Shown one piece after another: positions 25,710 to 33,540 of a DNA stretch of 34,013 nt. The translations under genes and the position numbers were made by a program. Position 1 is the first letter of the stretch. Every line of letters begins with the position of its first letter. Under the pieces are notes generated by a model. It searched no databases, was not told the origin of the DNA, and saw only the letters and a list, made by a program, of their open reading frames with translations. Origin of the DNA: Gammaproteobacteria bacterium (GTDB lineage: Bacteria > Pseudomonadota > Gammaproteobacteria > SpSt-1174); assembly GCA_037388465.1 (NCBI GenBank), contig JARRKE010000018.1, forward strand, positions 1-34,013. The letters run 5' to 3'.

Positions 25710-26585
25710 ATGACCGGTCTGCTCGCACGACTGCTGATCCGGTTGATTGGTGCCCTGCCGCTGGGCACCAACCACGCCCTGGGCGCCCTGCTGGGCTGGC
25801 TGGCATGGGTGCTGCCCACCCGCGGCCGCCAGGTGGCGCGCATCAATCTCAACCTCTGCTATCCCAAACGCGACGCACGCTGGCGCAAGCGCACCGCCCG
25901 GCGCTCGCTGCTCGAGGTCGGAAAGACGCTTACCGAGGCCGCCTGGGTATGGAGCCGCCCGGCCGAAGACGTGCTGTCGCGGGTGGTCGAGGTCAAGGGC
26001 GAGGCGGCGATCCGCGCGGCGGTCGAGTCCGGACGCGGGGTGATTTTCGCCTCGCCGCATCTGGGCAACTGGGAGGTGCTGACGCTGTACATCACCCGCT
26101 ACCTGCCGATGACCAACCTCTACCGCCCGCCCCGCCTCGCCGGCCTGGATACCCTGATCCGGCAGGCCCGCGAGGGCACGGGCGCCACGCTGGTTCCGAC
26201 CACGCCAACGGGCATCAAGGCCCTCAAGCGCGCCCTGAACCGCCACGAGTCGATCGGCATCCTGCCCGACCAGACCCCGCGCCGCGGACAGGGCGTGTTC
26301 GCGCCCTGGTTCGGCCAGCCGGCCTATACCATGACGCTGCTGCCCCGCCTGGCGGCGCAGCACCAGGCCGCAGTCATCGTCGGCTTCGCCGAGCGCCTGC
26401 CCGGCGGGCGTTTCCGCATTCACGCCTTGCGGGTCAGCGACGCCGTCAACGACCCCGACCCCGCCGTATCCGCCGCGGCGCTCAACCGCAGCGTCGAGGC
26501 CCTGATCCGCACCTGCCCCGAGCAGTACGCCTGGAATTACAAGCGCTTCAAGATCCAGCCGGAAAGCTACAAACGCCCCTACTGA
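25710..26585 (+). CDS. Lipid A acyltransferase (LpxL/HtrB family)
   Basis: The protein has 291 residues from ATG 25710; the open frame further upstream is the wrong reading frame of ttcA. A hydrophobic N-terminal segment anchors it to the inner membrane. The HX4D/E catalytic motif is HLGNWE, and GILPDQTPRRGQGVFAPWFG is the second conserved block. The end, EQYAWNYKRFKIQP, is typical of the family. It would add a secondary acyl chain to lipid A. A second, divergent homologue lies at 27712-28662. Exact position and chain length of the acyl group cannot be told. Confidence 0.93.
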   Translation: MTGLLARLLIRLIGALPLGTNHALGALLGWLAWVLPTRGRQVARINLNLCYPKRDARWRKRTARRSLLEVGKTLTEAAWVWSRPAEDVLSRVVEVKGEAAIRAAVESGRGVIFASPHLGNWEVLTLYITRYLPMTNLYRPPRLAGLDTLIRQAREGTGATLVPTTPTGIKALKRALNRHESIGILPDQTPRRGQGVFAPWFGQPAYTMTLLPRLAAQHQAAVIVGFAERLPGGRFRIHALRVSDAVNDPDPAVSAAALNRSVEALIRTCPEQYAWNYKRFKIQPESYKRPY

Positions 26586-26621
26586 GGGGCGTCCCCCCGC
26601 CATGGAATAAACCCGGCCCCA

Positions 26622-26650
26622 GCGGCATCTCCCAAAATGGGGGATGCCGC
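26622..26650 (+). terminator. Hairpin between the acyltransferase and binding-protein genes
   Basis: GCGGCATCTCCC (26622-26633) pairs with GGGGGATGCCGC (26639-26650) in a 12-bp stem with one G-U wobble and a 5-base loop. No T-run follows, so it may be a weak or Rho-assisted terminator, or a stem that protects the downstream mRNA. Confidence 0.4.
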
Positions 26651-26688
26651 CAGGCATCTAAAAAAGCAATACCACCGGGAGGATTACC

Positions 26689-27663
26689 ATGCTACGCAAA
26701 CTTCTGTTCGTGGCCGCAGCGCTGCTGTGGGCTCAAACCGCGCTGGGCCAGACCGAGCCCGGCATGCCGGCCAAAAAGGACGCCGCCGGCCTGCATCACG
26801 ACTACCGGACGTTTCACGCCACCGGCAAGATCGACTACGGCAAGATCGGGGATTCCTATACGGCCGAACTGGTCATGTATCTGGCCGGCAATCAGTTCAT
26901 GGTCATGGAGGATCTGATCAAGGACTTCCAGAAGCGCAATCCGGACATCAAGACGGTCTACGTGGAGACCATTCCGCCGGGGCAGATACTCAAGGGCCAG
27001 ATTCTCAAACAGGGGATGATCAACAGTCAGAAGACGGCCATGAACCCCGACCTGTACGCCAGCGTCAACCTGAACCATCTCAAAACGCTGGCTGGCAAGA
27101 AGCAGATGAAGGAATACATGATCTACACCCACAACAAGCTGGAGATCATGGTCGCCAAGGGCAACCCGAAGAACATCAGGACGGTGGACGAACTGGCGCG
27201 TGACGACGTGGTGCTGTCGCTGCCCAACCCCATCACCGAGGGGATTTCCAAGTTCTACGTCATGCCCATGCTGAAGAACCGAGGCATCCACCAGCAGGTC
27301 ACTGCAGACAAGAGCTGCAAGAGCTGCTGGGCGATTCCCGGCAAGACCTGGTTCACCTCACGCCATCACCGCGAGACCCCCTACCGCATCGAGCAGGGGC
27401 AGGCCGATGCCGGCGTGGTATGGGCCACCGAGGTGGTGTACGCCAAGTCGCAAAACCGCGGGGTGGAAGGCGTCGCAATACCCGCGCCGGACAACATGGC
27501 CAGCCAGGTCGGCTACGCCATTGGCGTCCTCAACGCGGGCCGCAACCAGAAGAACGCCCAGCGTTTCCTGGACTACCTGCGCACCGATACCGCCCAGTCC
27601 ATTTATGCCAAACATGGATTCGTGAAGGCTTCCGGCAAGGAGCTTGCGCTCAAGCCGCTGTGA
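26689..27663 (+). CDS. Periplasmic substrate-binding protein, orphan
   Basis: The protein has 324 residues and starts at ATG 26689 after GGGAGGATTACC. The signal peptide is about 1-20 (ends ALGQ). The rest looks like a type 2 periplasmic binding protein of the molybdate/sulfate-like class: LVMYLAGNQFMVMEDLIKDFQKRN near the start, DVVLSLPNPITEGISKFY, QGQADAGVVWATEVVYA and an NAQRFLDYLRTDTAQ end. No permease or ATPase gene is adjacent. A KSCKSCW motif (CxxC) and the basic run SRHHRE sit together, which is unusual for this family. Ligand unknown. Confidence 0.85.
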   Translation: MLRKLLFVAAALLWAQTALGQTEPGMPAKKDAAGLHHDYRTFHATGKIDYGKIGDSYTAELVMYLAGNQFMVMEDLIKDFQKRNPDIKTVYVETIPPGQILKGQILKQGMINSQKTAMNPDLYASVNLNHLKTLAGKKQMKEYMIYTHNKLEIMVAKGNPKNIRTVDELARDDVVLSLPNPITEGISKFYVMPMLKNRGIHQQVTADKSCKSCWAIPGKTWFTSRHHRETPYRIEQGQADAGVVWATEVVYAKSQNRGVEGVAIPAPDNMASQVGYAIGVLNAGRNQKNAQRFLDYLRTDTAQSIYAKHGFVKASGKELALKPL

Positions 27664-27669
27664 GCACAT

Positions 27670-27698
27670 CGGCAGGGGCGCACCATGCGCCCCTGCCG
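27670..27698. terminator. Hairpin between convergent genes, likely bidirectional terminator
   Basis: CGGCAGGGGCGC (27670-27681) pairs perfectly over 12 bp with GCGCCCCTGCCG (27687-27698); the loop is 5 bases. It lies 7 bases after the binding-protein stop and 13 before the end of the acyltransferase gene on the other strand. It lacks a T-run. Confidence 0.5.
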
Positions 27699-27711
27699 CC
27701 CGCTTCGATGC

Positions 27712-28662
27712 TCAGTAGATCTTGGATTCGCCTTCGGGGCGGGTGCGGAACAGCTTGAGCGTCCACATGTAATGCGCCGGATAACGGCGGATCTGGTCTT
27801 CCAGCACTTCGTTCATGCGCCGCGCGTCCTGCTCCGGGTCGCCGGTGGGAAAATCGGGCATGGGCGGATCGAGAATGACGCGGTATTGCTTAACCAGGGG
27901 GTCGTAGACCGTCATGGTCGGAATCACCGCCGCCCTGGTGGACTGCGCAAGCCGCCCGATGATCGGCAATGTCGCCTTTTGCACCCCGAACAGAGGCACG
28001 AACACTGAGCGCTCCCGGCCGTAATCCTCGTCGGCCAGGTAGTACAGAATGCCGCCCTCGCGCAGGGCCTTGAGCAGACCGCGCAGCCCCGCCTGGCGCG
28101 AGATGGGCTGATTGCCGAAACGCCCCCGCCCGTGGGCCACCAGCCAGTCCGCCAGCGGATCGCCGAACGGGTTGTACGGCCCGTACATGGATTCCTCCAT
28201 CCCGAGCCGCGGCGGCCCCATGTCCAGCGCCGCCGTATGGGCGACCATCAGAATCACCGGGCGTCCTGCCGCGCGCAGGGCGCGCAGATGCTCGTGCCCG
28301 TCGATGACGATCTCACGCCGCAGACGCGCGCGGCCACCGAACCAGGCGAGCGGATAATCCCAGATACCCTGCGCCATGAGCCGGAAATGTTCATGCACCA
28401 GCGCCTCGCGCTCGGCGGCGTCCAACCCGGGCATGCACAATTCCAGATTGATCAGCGCCACCTCACGCGGGCGTTTGTTGAAGCGGTAGGCGAGCCCACC
28501 CAGCGCACGGCCGAGACCGCGCCGCCAGCCGCGCGGCAGAACAAGGTGAGTGAACCAGATCAAACCGATCAGCAGCCAGCCGGGCCAGAACCGGGGTGCC
28601 AGCAGCGCACGCGGCAGGGACTGGGCGCTCAGGTCGCCCGCGGTCTCGTCGGTTAGTTTCAT
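27712..28662 (-). CDS. Lipid A acyltransferase homologue (LpxL/LpxM family)
   Basis: The protein has 316 residues from ATG 28662. A membrane anchor lies near 25-45. The catalytic motif HX4D is HTAALD (in AHTAALDMG), and LADEDYGRERSVFVPLFG corresponds to the family second block (xDqdxGxxxxxFVPFFG). The end, HYMWTLKLFRTRPEGE, is typical. It is the last gene of the minus-strand envelope operon, and its start overlaps the stop of the TPR gene by 4 bases. It is distinct from the 25710-26585 homologue. The second acyl transfer on lipid A is the natural guess. Confidence 0.92.
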   Translation of the reverse strand: MKLTDETAGDLSAQSLPRALLAPRFWPGWLLIGLIWFTHLVLPRGWRRGLGRALGGLAYRFNKRPREVALINLELCMPGLDAAEREALVHEHFRLMAQGIWDYPLAWFGGRARLRREIVIDGHEHLRALRAAGRPVILMVAHTAALDMGPPRLGMEESMYGPYNPFGDPLADWLVAHGRGRFGNQPISRQAGLRGLLKALREGGILYYLADEDYGRERSVFVPLFGVQKATLPIIGRLAQSTRAAVIPTMTVYDPLVKQYRVILDPPMPDFPTGDPEQDARRMNEVLEDQIRRYPAHYMWTLKLFRTRPEGESKIY

Positions 28663-28973
28663 GAAGCGGATTTTTCCAGACGGCGCAGAAAGACCTGCAT
28701 TTCCTTCTCGGCCTGCTTGTCACCCCGCCGGCCGGCGATCTCGATGCCCTTGCGGTAGGCCTCCATCGCAGTCTCGCGTTCACCGGCTTCGCTATAGGCC
28801 TTGCCGAGCAGCTTCCAGGCGGCGGAGTAGTCGGGGTCGTGCTCCAGCGCGGCGCGCAAATGGACGGTCGCACGTTCGGCATCGCCCTGCTTGAGGTACT
28901 CGGCACCGAGGGTGTAACGCAGCAGGGCGTTGTCCTGGCCCTGCGCCAGCATTTTTTCGAGGTTCTCGATCAT
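28659..28973 (-). CDS. Small TPR-repeat protein
   Basis: The protein has 104 residues and is almost wholly made of two to three TPR motifs: ALLRYTLGAEYLKQGDAERA, then AAWKLLGKAYSEAGERETAMEAYRKG. The pattern of Gly/Ala/Tyr at TPR positions is clear. It has no signal peptide. It lies between the NodB-fold lipoprotein and the acyltransferase, overlapping the latter by 4 bases, and may act as a scaffold for one of their products. No specific partner can be named. Confidence 0.85.
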   Translation of the reverse strand: MIENLEKMLAQGQDNALLRYTLGAEYLKQGDAERATVHLRAALEHDPDYSAAWKLLGKAYSEAGERETAMEAYRKGIEIAGRRGDKQAEKEMQVFLRRLEKSAS

Positions 28974-28985
28974 CAGCCGGTTATT

Positions 28986-29867
28986 TTAAGGCAAAGGACT
29001 CGCCAGCGAACCCGGCGTGGCCAGCCGGGTGATCCCGGGCTGGGTACGCATCAGCGCCGCCTGCTGCAGGGCGTGCATATGGGAGTAAAAGGGCGGGTCC
29101 GCCAAAGGAATACGCAATTCCTGCGCGGCCTGAACCAGAATCTGCAGGTAATCCTGCAGATGTTCGGCGGTGTAGGTATTGGTGTCGTGAAAGCCGACCA
29201 CCACGGGTATCACACCGCCGACGGTGGGCATATCGCCTTCGACCAGACGCGGCCGCAACCGCTCCAGCGCCGCCACGATATTCTCGCGCCGGCGCGGACT
29301 GGCGATGAAGCCGTGAATCTTGCCGTCATGCGCCTTGATGTCGGCCAGCAGCATCGCCAGGCCGTTCGTGTGGTAATCCTTCACGGTGTTCGCGTTGTAG
29401 TACCAGTAAGGCGGCCGCACCAGGGTGGGTATTTCACCGGTATCCGTATCGATATCCGCGATGCCCTGCTTGAGCGCGCCGTCCAGCCGCCCGACCCGCA
29501 GCAGATAGACGTGGTTGAGCTGTCCTTCGGGCACGGCGGTGTGCAGCCCCAGTTCGTGACCGTCCGCCACCTCGAGTTGCATGATCTTGCGTCCGAAGGC
29601 ACTGCCACCGCGGCTTGGCGCACGCGTCTGCACGAAAAACACGGCCTTGATATCGGGCTGCACGGCGTTGTCGCGCAGGGTCGCCAGAATCTTGAGCGTG
29701 GGGTTGTCGGCCGGCGCGGCGTTGCTCGGTCCGTCGTCGAAGGTCAGCAGGTAACGGATCGGCTGCCGGATCGGTGGCAGTTTGGCCACATCGATATCGG
29801 GGGTGACGGCGCAGGCGCCGAGCAGCGCCGTCGGCAGCAGCGCCAACCCGCAGACCAGCCGCCTCAC
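28986..29867 (-). CDS. Polysaccharide deacetylase (NodB-fold) lipoprotein, altered metal site
   Basis: The protein has 293 residues from ATG 29867. A lipoprotein signal ends in LLGAC (lipobox Cys about residue 19). The NodB fold is seen in LTFDDGPS (motif 1, two Asp), VRPPYWYY (motif 3) and VVGFHDTNTY (motif 5). Motif 2 normally reads H(S/T)xxH; here it is HTAVP, so the second metal His is missing. A later His follows in GQLNH. It may act on a different substrate or use a changed metal site, or be inactive. Being a lipoprotein, it should face the periplasm. Its start overlaps the methyltransferase stop by 4 bases. Confidence 0.82.
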   Translation of the reverse strand: MRRLVCGLALLPTALLGACAVTPDIDVAKLPPIRQPIRYLLTFDDGPSNAAPADNPTLKILATLRDNAVQPDIKAVFFVQTRAPSRGGSAFGRKIMQLEVADGHELGLHTAVPEGQLNHVYLLRVGRLDGALKQGIADIDTDTGEIPTLVRPPYWYYNANTVKDYHTNGLAMLLADIKAHDGKIHGFIASPRRRENIVAALERLRPRLVEGDMPTVGGVIPVVVGFHDTNTYTAEHLQDYLQILVQAAQELRIPLADPPFYSHMHALQQAALMRTQPGITRLATPGSLASPLP

Positions 29868-30475
29868 ACCGGCCTCCGGCCGATGTACTGCACGATATCC
29901 CGCATGCCGCGGCTCGTATCCCCGAGCAGGCCTTCCTCGCGGTAGAACACGGGCTGCAGATCTAGGGTGAGGGCCAGCAACTCGCCCTCGGCCAGCCGGT
30001 ACTCGGGATTCTTCGGCCCGCGCCCGCTGCTCTGCAGCCGGCTCCAGGTCTCGTAAAACAACAATCCGCCGGGACGCAGGGCTGCGCCCAGCGCCGGCAT
30101 CAGCGCGCGCTCCAGGAAGTAGCTCACGACCACCACGTCATAACGTTGCTCTGCGGGTGGTTCGCGGGTCACGTCCCGGCGCAGGGGATGCGCGTTCAGC
30201 CGCCCGGCACGGACACGGGCGTTCAGTTGTTCGATCGCCTGGTCGGAAACATCCCAGGCATCGACTTCCAATCCATGCTGCGCCAGCAGCACGGCATTGG
30301 CGCCGAGGCCGCAGGCCAGGTCCAGCGCCCGGCCCCGTTCCGGCAGCAGATGAAGGTTCGCCGCCAGCACCTCGGCGGCGCGCAACGGGCCCTCCCCGCG
30401 TGCCGCATAGCGGGCATTCCAGCATTGGCGCGGATCGTCGGATCCGCTTCCGGGCGCATCAGGGCCGGCGCTCAT
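29864..30475 (-). CDS. Class I SAM-dependent methyltransferase
   Basis: The protein has 203 residues from ATG 30475. RALDLACGLGANAVLLAQHG is the SAM-binding motif I, and VDAWDVSDQAIEQL holds the acidic residue of motif II. LRPGGLLFYETW is the post-motif III strand, as in TehB-like enzymes. There is no membrane segment. Substrate unknown; in this operon a lipid or sugar is possible, but a TehB-like small-molecule role is equally open. It overlaps the glycosyltransferase stop and the deacetylase start by 4 bases each. Confidence 0.9.
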   Translation of the reverse strand: MSAGPDAPGSGSDDPRQCWNARYAARGEGPLRAAEVLAANLHLLPERGRALDLACGLGANAVLLAQHGLEVDAWDVSDQAIEQLNARVRAGRLNAHPLRRDVTREPPAEQRYDVVVVSYFLERALMPALGAALRPGGLLFYETWSRLQSSGRGPKNPEYRLAEGELLALTLDLQPVFYREEGLLGDTSRGMRDIVQYIGRRPV

Positions 30476-32034
30476 GGCTGTTCGGGCTTCACCAATTCCT
30501 CGTAGCGCCGCAGACCGTCGGCAGGAGCCGGCAGGCTGCGGCGCAGGTCACCCTGCCAAGCATAAACCGTATCGCCCGGCACACCGAGTCGCCGTTCCTG
30601 AAAGCGTCCGGCGAGACGGGCGTTCTTCAGCAGCCAGCCGGCCCGCGGATCATCCGCTTTCTGGGTGAAATACCACGCGGGACGGCCCGCCTGCAGCGCA
30701 GGCTGCCAGAGCAGAAAACCGGTACCCGATCCCGTCTCGAAGGGGTCGTACACATCCGGCCTGCCCGGCAGGGTGTAGGCCAGAATACTCGCGGTGCGAT
30801 ACCCGTCGGAGAACAGGGCGGCACGACGCCCGGCGGGAGCGGTGTCGATCAACTCACCGGCCCAGCGCCCCAGGGCCGCGTGCGGGGTGATGCGATTGAA
30901 GGGGCTTTTGCGCCAGGCGACCATGGGATGGGCCGCCTCCACATGGAAATACAGGGTCACCCCACCACCCAGCAGCAGGCCGGCCACGAACAGCCCGACC
31001 AGCACCCGGCGTCCGTCATGGGCGAGCCGCGCCAGCAGCGCGCCGGTGAGCGCGAACCCGCTGAGATACATGGGCGCCACCCAGTTCGGCCCGCTGTCCT
31101 TGAACCAGCTCGCGGCCGCGAACACCAGCAGCACGATCAGGATGGGATACAGGAGCAGGGCCTGCTCCAGGACCTCCCCGTCCCCCTGCCCCAGCATGGC
31201 AAGATAGTCGCGCAACGCCGCCAGCAGTGCCCAGAGGAAAAAACCGAACAGGATCGGGGTCACGGTGGCCAGTTGCCCGCCCCAGAAGCGTCCGAAGGTC
31301 ACCCACCCACCGGGCTGAACCGACTGCCCGGCGGCGGCACCCAGGCCGTGCTGCAGCTGAAAGGTCAGCGGCGACAGCGGGGTGTGGGTCAGCCACCACA
31401 AATAGGGCGCGGCCACGGCAAACATGATCGCCATGGCCAGCCACGGCCCGGGGCGCACCAAGGCCTGCCGCCCGCGTTTGTGCAGCAGCAGGGCCAGCAG
31501 CATCGCCATGGGCAACAGGGCGATCGGGTACTTGGACAGCAGACCGCCGCCCGTCACCAGACCAAGCACCACCCAGTCGGCCGGACGGCCGCTTTCCAAG
31601 GCGCGCAGCAGAAACAGCAGACTCAGCCCCCAGAACAGCAACAGGGGGGAATCGGGCGTCACGATCATCGCCCCCATGGAAAGCATCGGCGCACCCAGCC
31701 AGGCCAGCAGGGTCCAGAACGCGGCACGCCCGCCGCCGATGCGCAGCGCCAGTTGCAGGGAGGCCCACATGGCGCCCGCCGCGGCCAGCACCCCGAACAC
31801 GCGGATACCGAACGGAGACGGGCCGAACAGCCAGGTACCCAGCGCGATCAGGTAGGCCACCATGGGCGGGTGGTCGAAATAGCCGAAATCGAGGTGGCGC
31901 GACCACTGCCAGTAGGACAGTTCGTCCGCGGTCAGCGGCGTCGTCCCGGCAAAAACCAGCGTGAGCAGGGTGAACCCGGCCAGCAGGAAATAGGCGATGC
32001 GCAGGTCCCTTGCCGCCACGCCGTCCATCCTCAT
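30472..32034 (-). CDS. ArnT/PMT-like GT-C glycosyltransferase
   Basis: The protein has 520 residues from ATG 32034 (or 32028). It has about ten membrane spans and then a soluble C-terminal part. The N-terminal TADELSYWQWSRHLDFGYFDHPPM is the family loop with the catalytic Asp-Glu, as in ArnT and other GT39/GT83 enzymes, which use polyprenyl-phosphate sugars as donors on the periplasmic side. In E. coli ArnT adds aminoarabinose to lipid A. Which sugar and acceptor are used here is not known. The UbiA-type prenyltransferase gene in the same operon could make its donor. Confidence 0.9.
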   Translation of the reverse strand: MRMDGVAARDLRIAYFLLAGFTLLTLVFAGTTPLTADELSYWQWSRHLDFGYFDHPPMVAYLIALGTWLFGPSPFGIRVFGVLAAAGAMWASLQLALRIGGGRAAFWTLLAWLGAPMLSMGAMIVTPDSPLLLFWGLSLLFLLRALESGRPADWVVLGLVTGGGLLSKYPIALLPMAMLLALLLHKRGRQALVRPGPWLAMAIMFAVAAPYLWWLTHTPLSPLTFQLQHGLGAAAGQSVQPGGWVTFGRFWGGQLATVTPILFGFFLWALLAALRDYLAMLGQGDGEVLEQALLLYPILIVLLVFAAASWFKDSGPNWVAPMYLSGFALTGALLARLAHDGRRVLVGLFVAGLLLGGGVTLYFHVEAAHPMVAWRKSPFNRITPHAALGRWAGELIDTAPAGRRAALFSDGYRTASILAYTLPGRPDVYDPFETGSGTGFLLWQPALQAGRPAWYFTQKADDPRAGWLLKNARLAGRFQERRLGVPGDTVYAWQGDLRRSLPAPADGLRRYEELVKPEQP

Positions 32035-32038
32035 GGTC

Positions 32039-32491
32039 TCAGCCCCGGCGGACGCGCACCCACAGGTGTTCGTCGCGCTCGATAATGGGTTTTTTGGGAA
32101 TCAGGAATTCGCTTTTGTACCAACCGCCGAGGATGAAACGATTGATGAAAAAACCCAGGCGCCGGTCGAAGGCCGTCGAGGCGGTCGCCACGCGGCCCCG
32201 GAACCCGTGATCGCGGGCATAGGCGAGCACGCTCAAACCGGCCAGTTCGCGCTCCATGGAGATATCCGTCACCACCCCGTCCAGGCGGTCACCCTGTGCG
32301 CCCAGGATCTCGATGCCCTCCGCCGCATTGTGGGCGCGCACCGTTTCTTCGGTGCCATGCGCCTTGAGGAAATTGGCGATGCGCTCGGCATACGTGTCGT
32401 TGTCATCGACGACCAGCACGCGCGCCATGCGCGGCGCCTCGACCACGGGTTGCCCGTACCAGTGGGTGGCGGAAGGGGTAGTGGAACTCAC
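32039..32491 (-). CDS. Response-regulator receiver (REC) domain protein
   Basis: The protein has 150 residues from GTG 32491. An ATG at 32428, with GAGG 8 bases before it, would give a neat 129-residue REC domain starting MARVLVVDDN and may be the real start. VVDDN holds the acidic pair, VVTDISME the phosphorylated Asp, RVATAS the Thr/Ser, and LIPKKP the Lys. No output domain follows. It would act by protein-protein contact. No histidine kinase lies in the window. It sits 4 bases before the glycosyltransferase start. Confidence 0.87.
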   Translation of the reverse strand: MSSTTPSATHWYGQPVVEAPRMARVLVVDDNDTYAERIANFLKAHGTEETVRAHNAAEGIEILGAQGDRLDGVVTDISMERELAGLSVLAYARDHGFRGRVATASTAFDRRLGFFINRFILGGWYKSEFLIPKKPIIERDEHLWVRVRRG

Positions 32492-32580
32492 GGCCTGCTC
32501 TCGTGATAAAGGGGGCGCATGTTAACAGGTTGCCGCGAACGGTTTCGAGTAACGCGGCGGGGTCTTACGGGCTCGAAACC

Positions 32581-33540
32581 TCAACCGCCCGCCGCCGGCG
32601 CAATCCGCGGCAGCACCAGCAGGGCGACCAGACCGAGCGCCACCGCAAACCACAGCGTGGCCAGCCGGATCAGCACCGTCACCGCCACGGCCTGGGCCGG
32701 ATCCAGCCCCTGCAGCACCAGCAGGCCGGTCATGGTCAGCTCGGTCCCGCCCAGCCCGCCGGGCAGAAACGACAACGCCCCCACCAGGACGGCGAAGGCG
32801 TAAATGAACACGGCCACCTGCAGCGAAATTCCGCTGTGCAGGCGTTCAAGCATGAGATGAAACGCCAGCCCTTCGGCGCCCCAGGCCAGCAGCCCCAGCA
32901 CCAGTCCACCCAACAGCAGACGCGGACGGTAACAGGCCCCCGAGTGCAGCACGATCTCCAGCAGATGGCCGAACAGGCGCCGCAGCCGCCCCGCACCGCC
33001 GGCGGCGCGCTCATACAACCATTGCAGGGCGCGCTGGTCGACCAGCAGCACCAGAACCAGCAGCAACACCGGCAACAGGCCCAGCACCAGCGGCCGGGAG
33101 ACCGGAAAGGCCCACACCCCGAGTGCCGCTAGCAGCACCATGGCGATGAGATCTGACAGGCGCTCCGAGACCAGGGCCGCCAGGCTTTTGGGGTAACTCA
33201 CCCCCAATGGCTTGAGGAACAGGGAGCGCAGCCCCTCGCCCGCCTTGCCCGGGGTGGTGGTGAGCGCGAAGCCGCCCAGATAGATGGCCAGGCTGGGCGC
33301 GGCCGGTACGGGACTGTCGAGGGCCGCCAGATATCCCTGCCAGCGCACGAAGCGCAGGCCGTAATTCACCAGCGACAGGGCCAGGGCCGCCAGCAGGGCC
33401 GGCAGGCCGATGGCCGCCACCGCGTTCACGGTGTCCCGCCAACCGCCCCACAGCGCAAAGGCCAGATAACCGCCCGCCCCCGCCAGCACCGACAGCCACA
33501 GGGCGCGCAGCGGCCATCCCTTCAGGCCGGCGAACCTCAC
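32581..33540 (-). CDS. YbhN/AglD-like (LPG synthase TM-type) membrane protein
   Basis: The protein has 319 residues from ATG 33540, with about eight to nine hydrophobic spans. TTTPGKAGEGLRS and FLPGGLGGTELTMTG are diagnostic for the lysylphosphatidylglycerol synthase transmembrane / UPF0104 family, which includes flippase-like proteins such as AglD and YbhN relatives. The soluble synthase domain is absent. In this context a role in moving a polyprenyl-linked sugar is plausible but not shown. Its start overlaps the UbiA-like gene stop by 4 bases; a gap of 89 bases precedes the REC gene. Confidence 0.88.
   Translation of the reverse strand: MRFAGLKGWPLRALWLSVLAGAGGYLAFALWGGWRDTVNAVAAIGLPALLAALALSLVNYGLRFVRWQGYLAALDSPVPAAPSLAIYLGGFALTTTPGKAGEGLRSLFLKPLGVSYPKSLAALVSERLSDLIAMVLLAALGVWAFPVSRPLVLGLLPVLLLVLVLLVDQRALQWLYERAAGGAGRLRRLFGHLLEIVLHSGACYRPRLLLGGLVLGLLAWGAEGLAFHLMLERLHSGISLQVAVFIYAFAVLVGALSFLPGGLGGTELTMTGLLVLQGLDPAQAVAVTVLIRLATLWFAVALGLVALLVLPRIAPAAGG

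Noticed and set aside
30157-32085. Plus-strand open frame over the glycosyltransferase and methyltransferase genes (642 codons)
   Set aside because: Low-complexity Gln/Arg/Gly/Pro-rich translation antisense to two clear genes; a GC-bias artefact.
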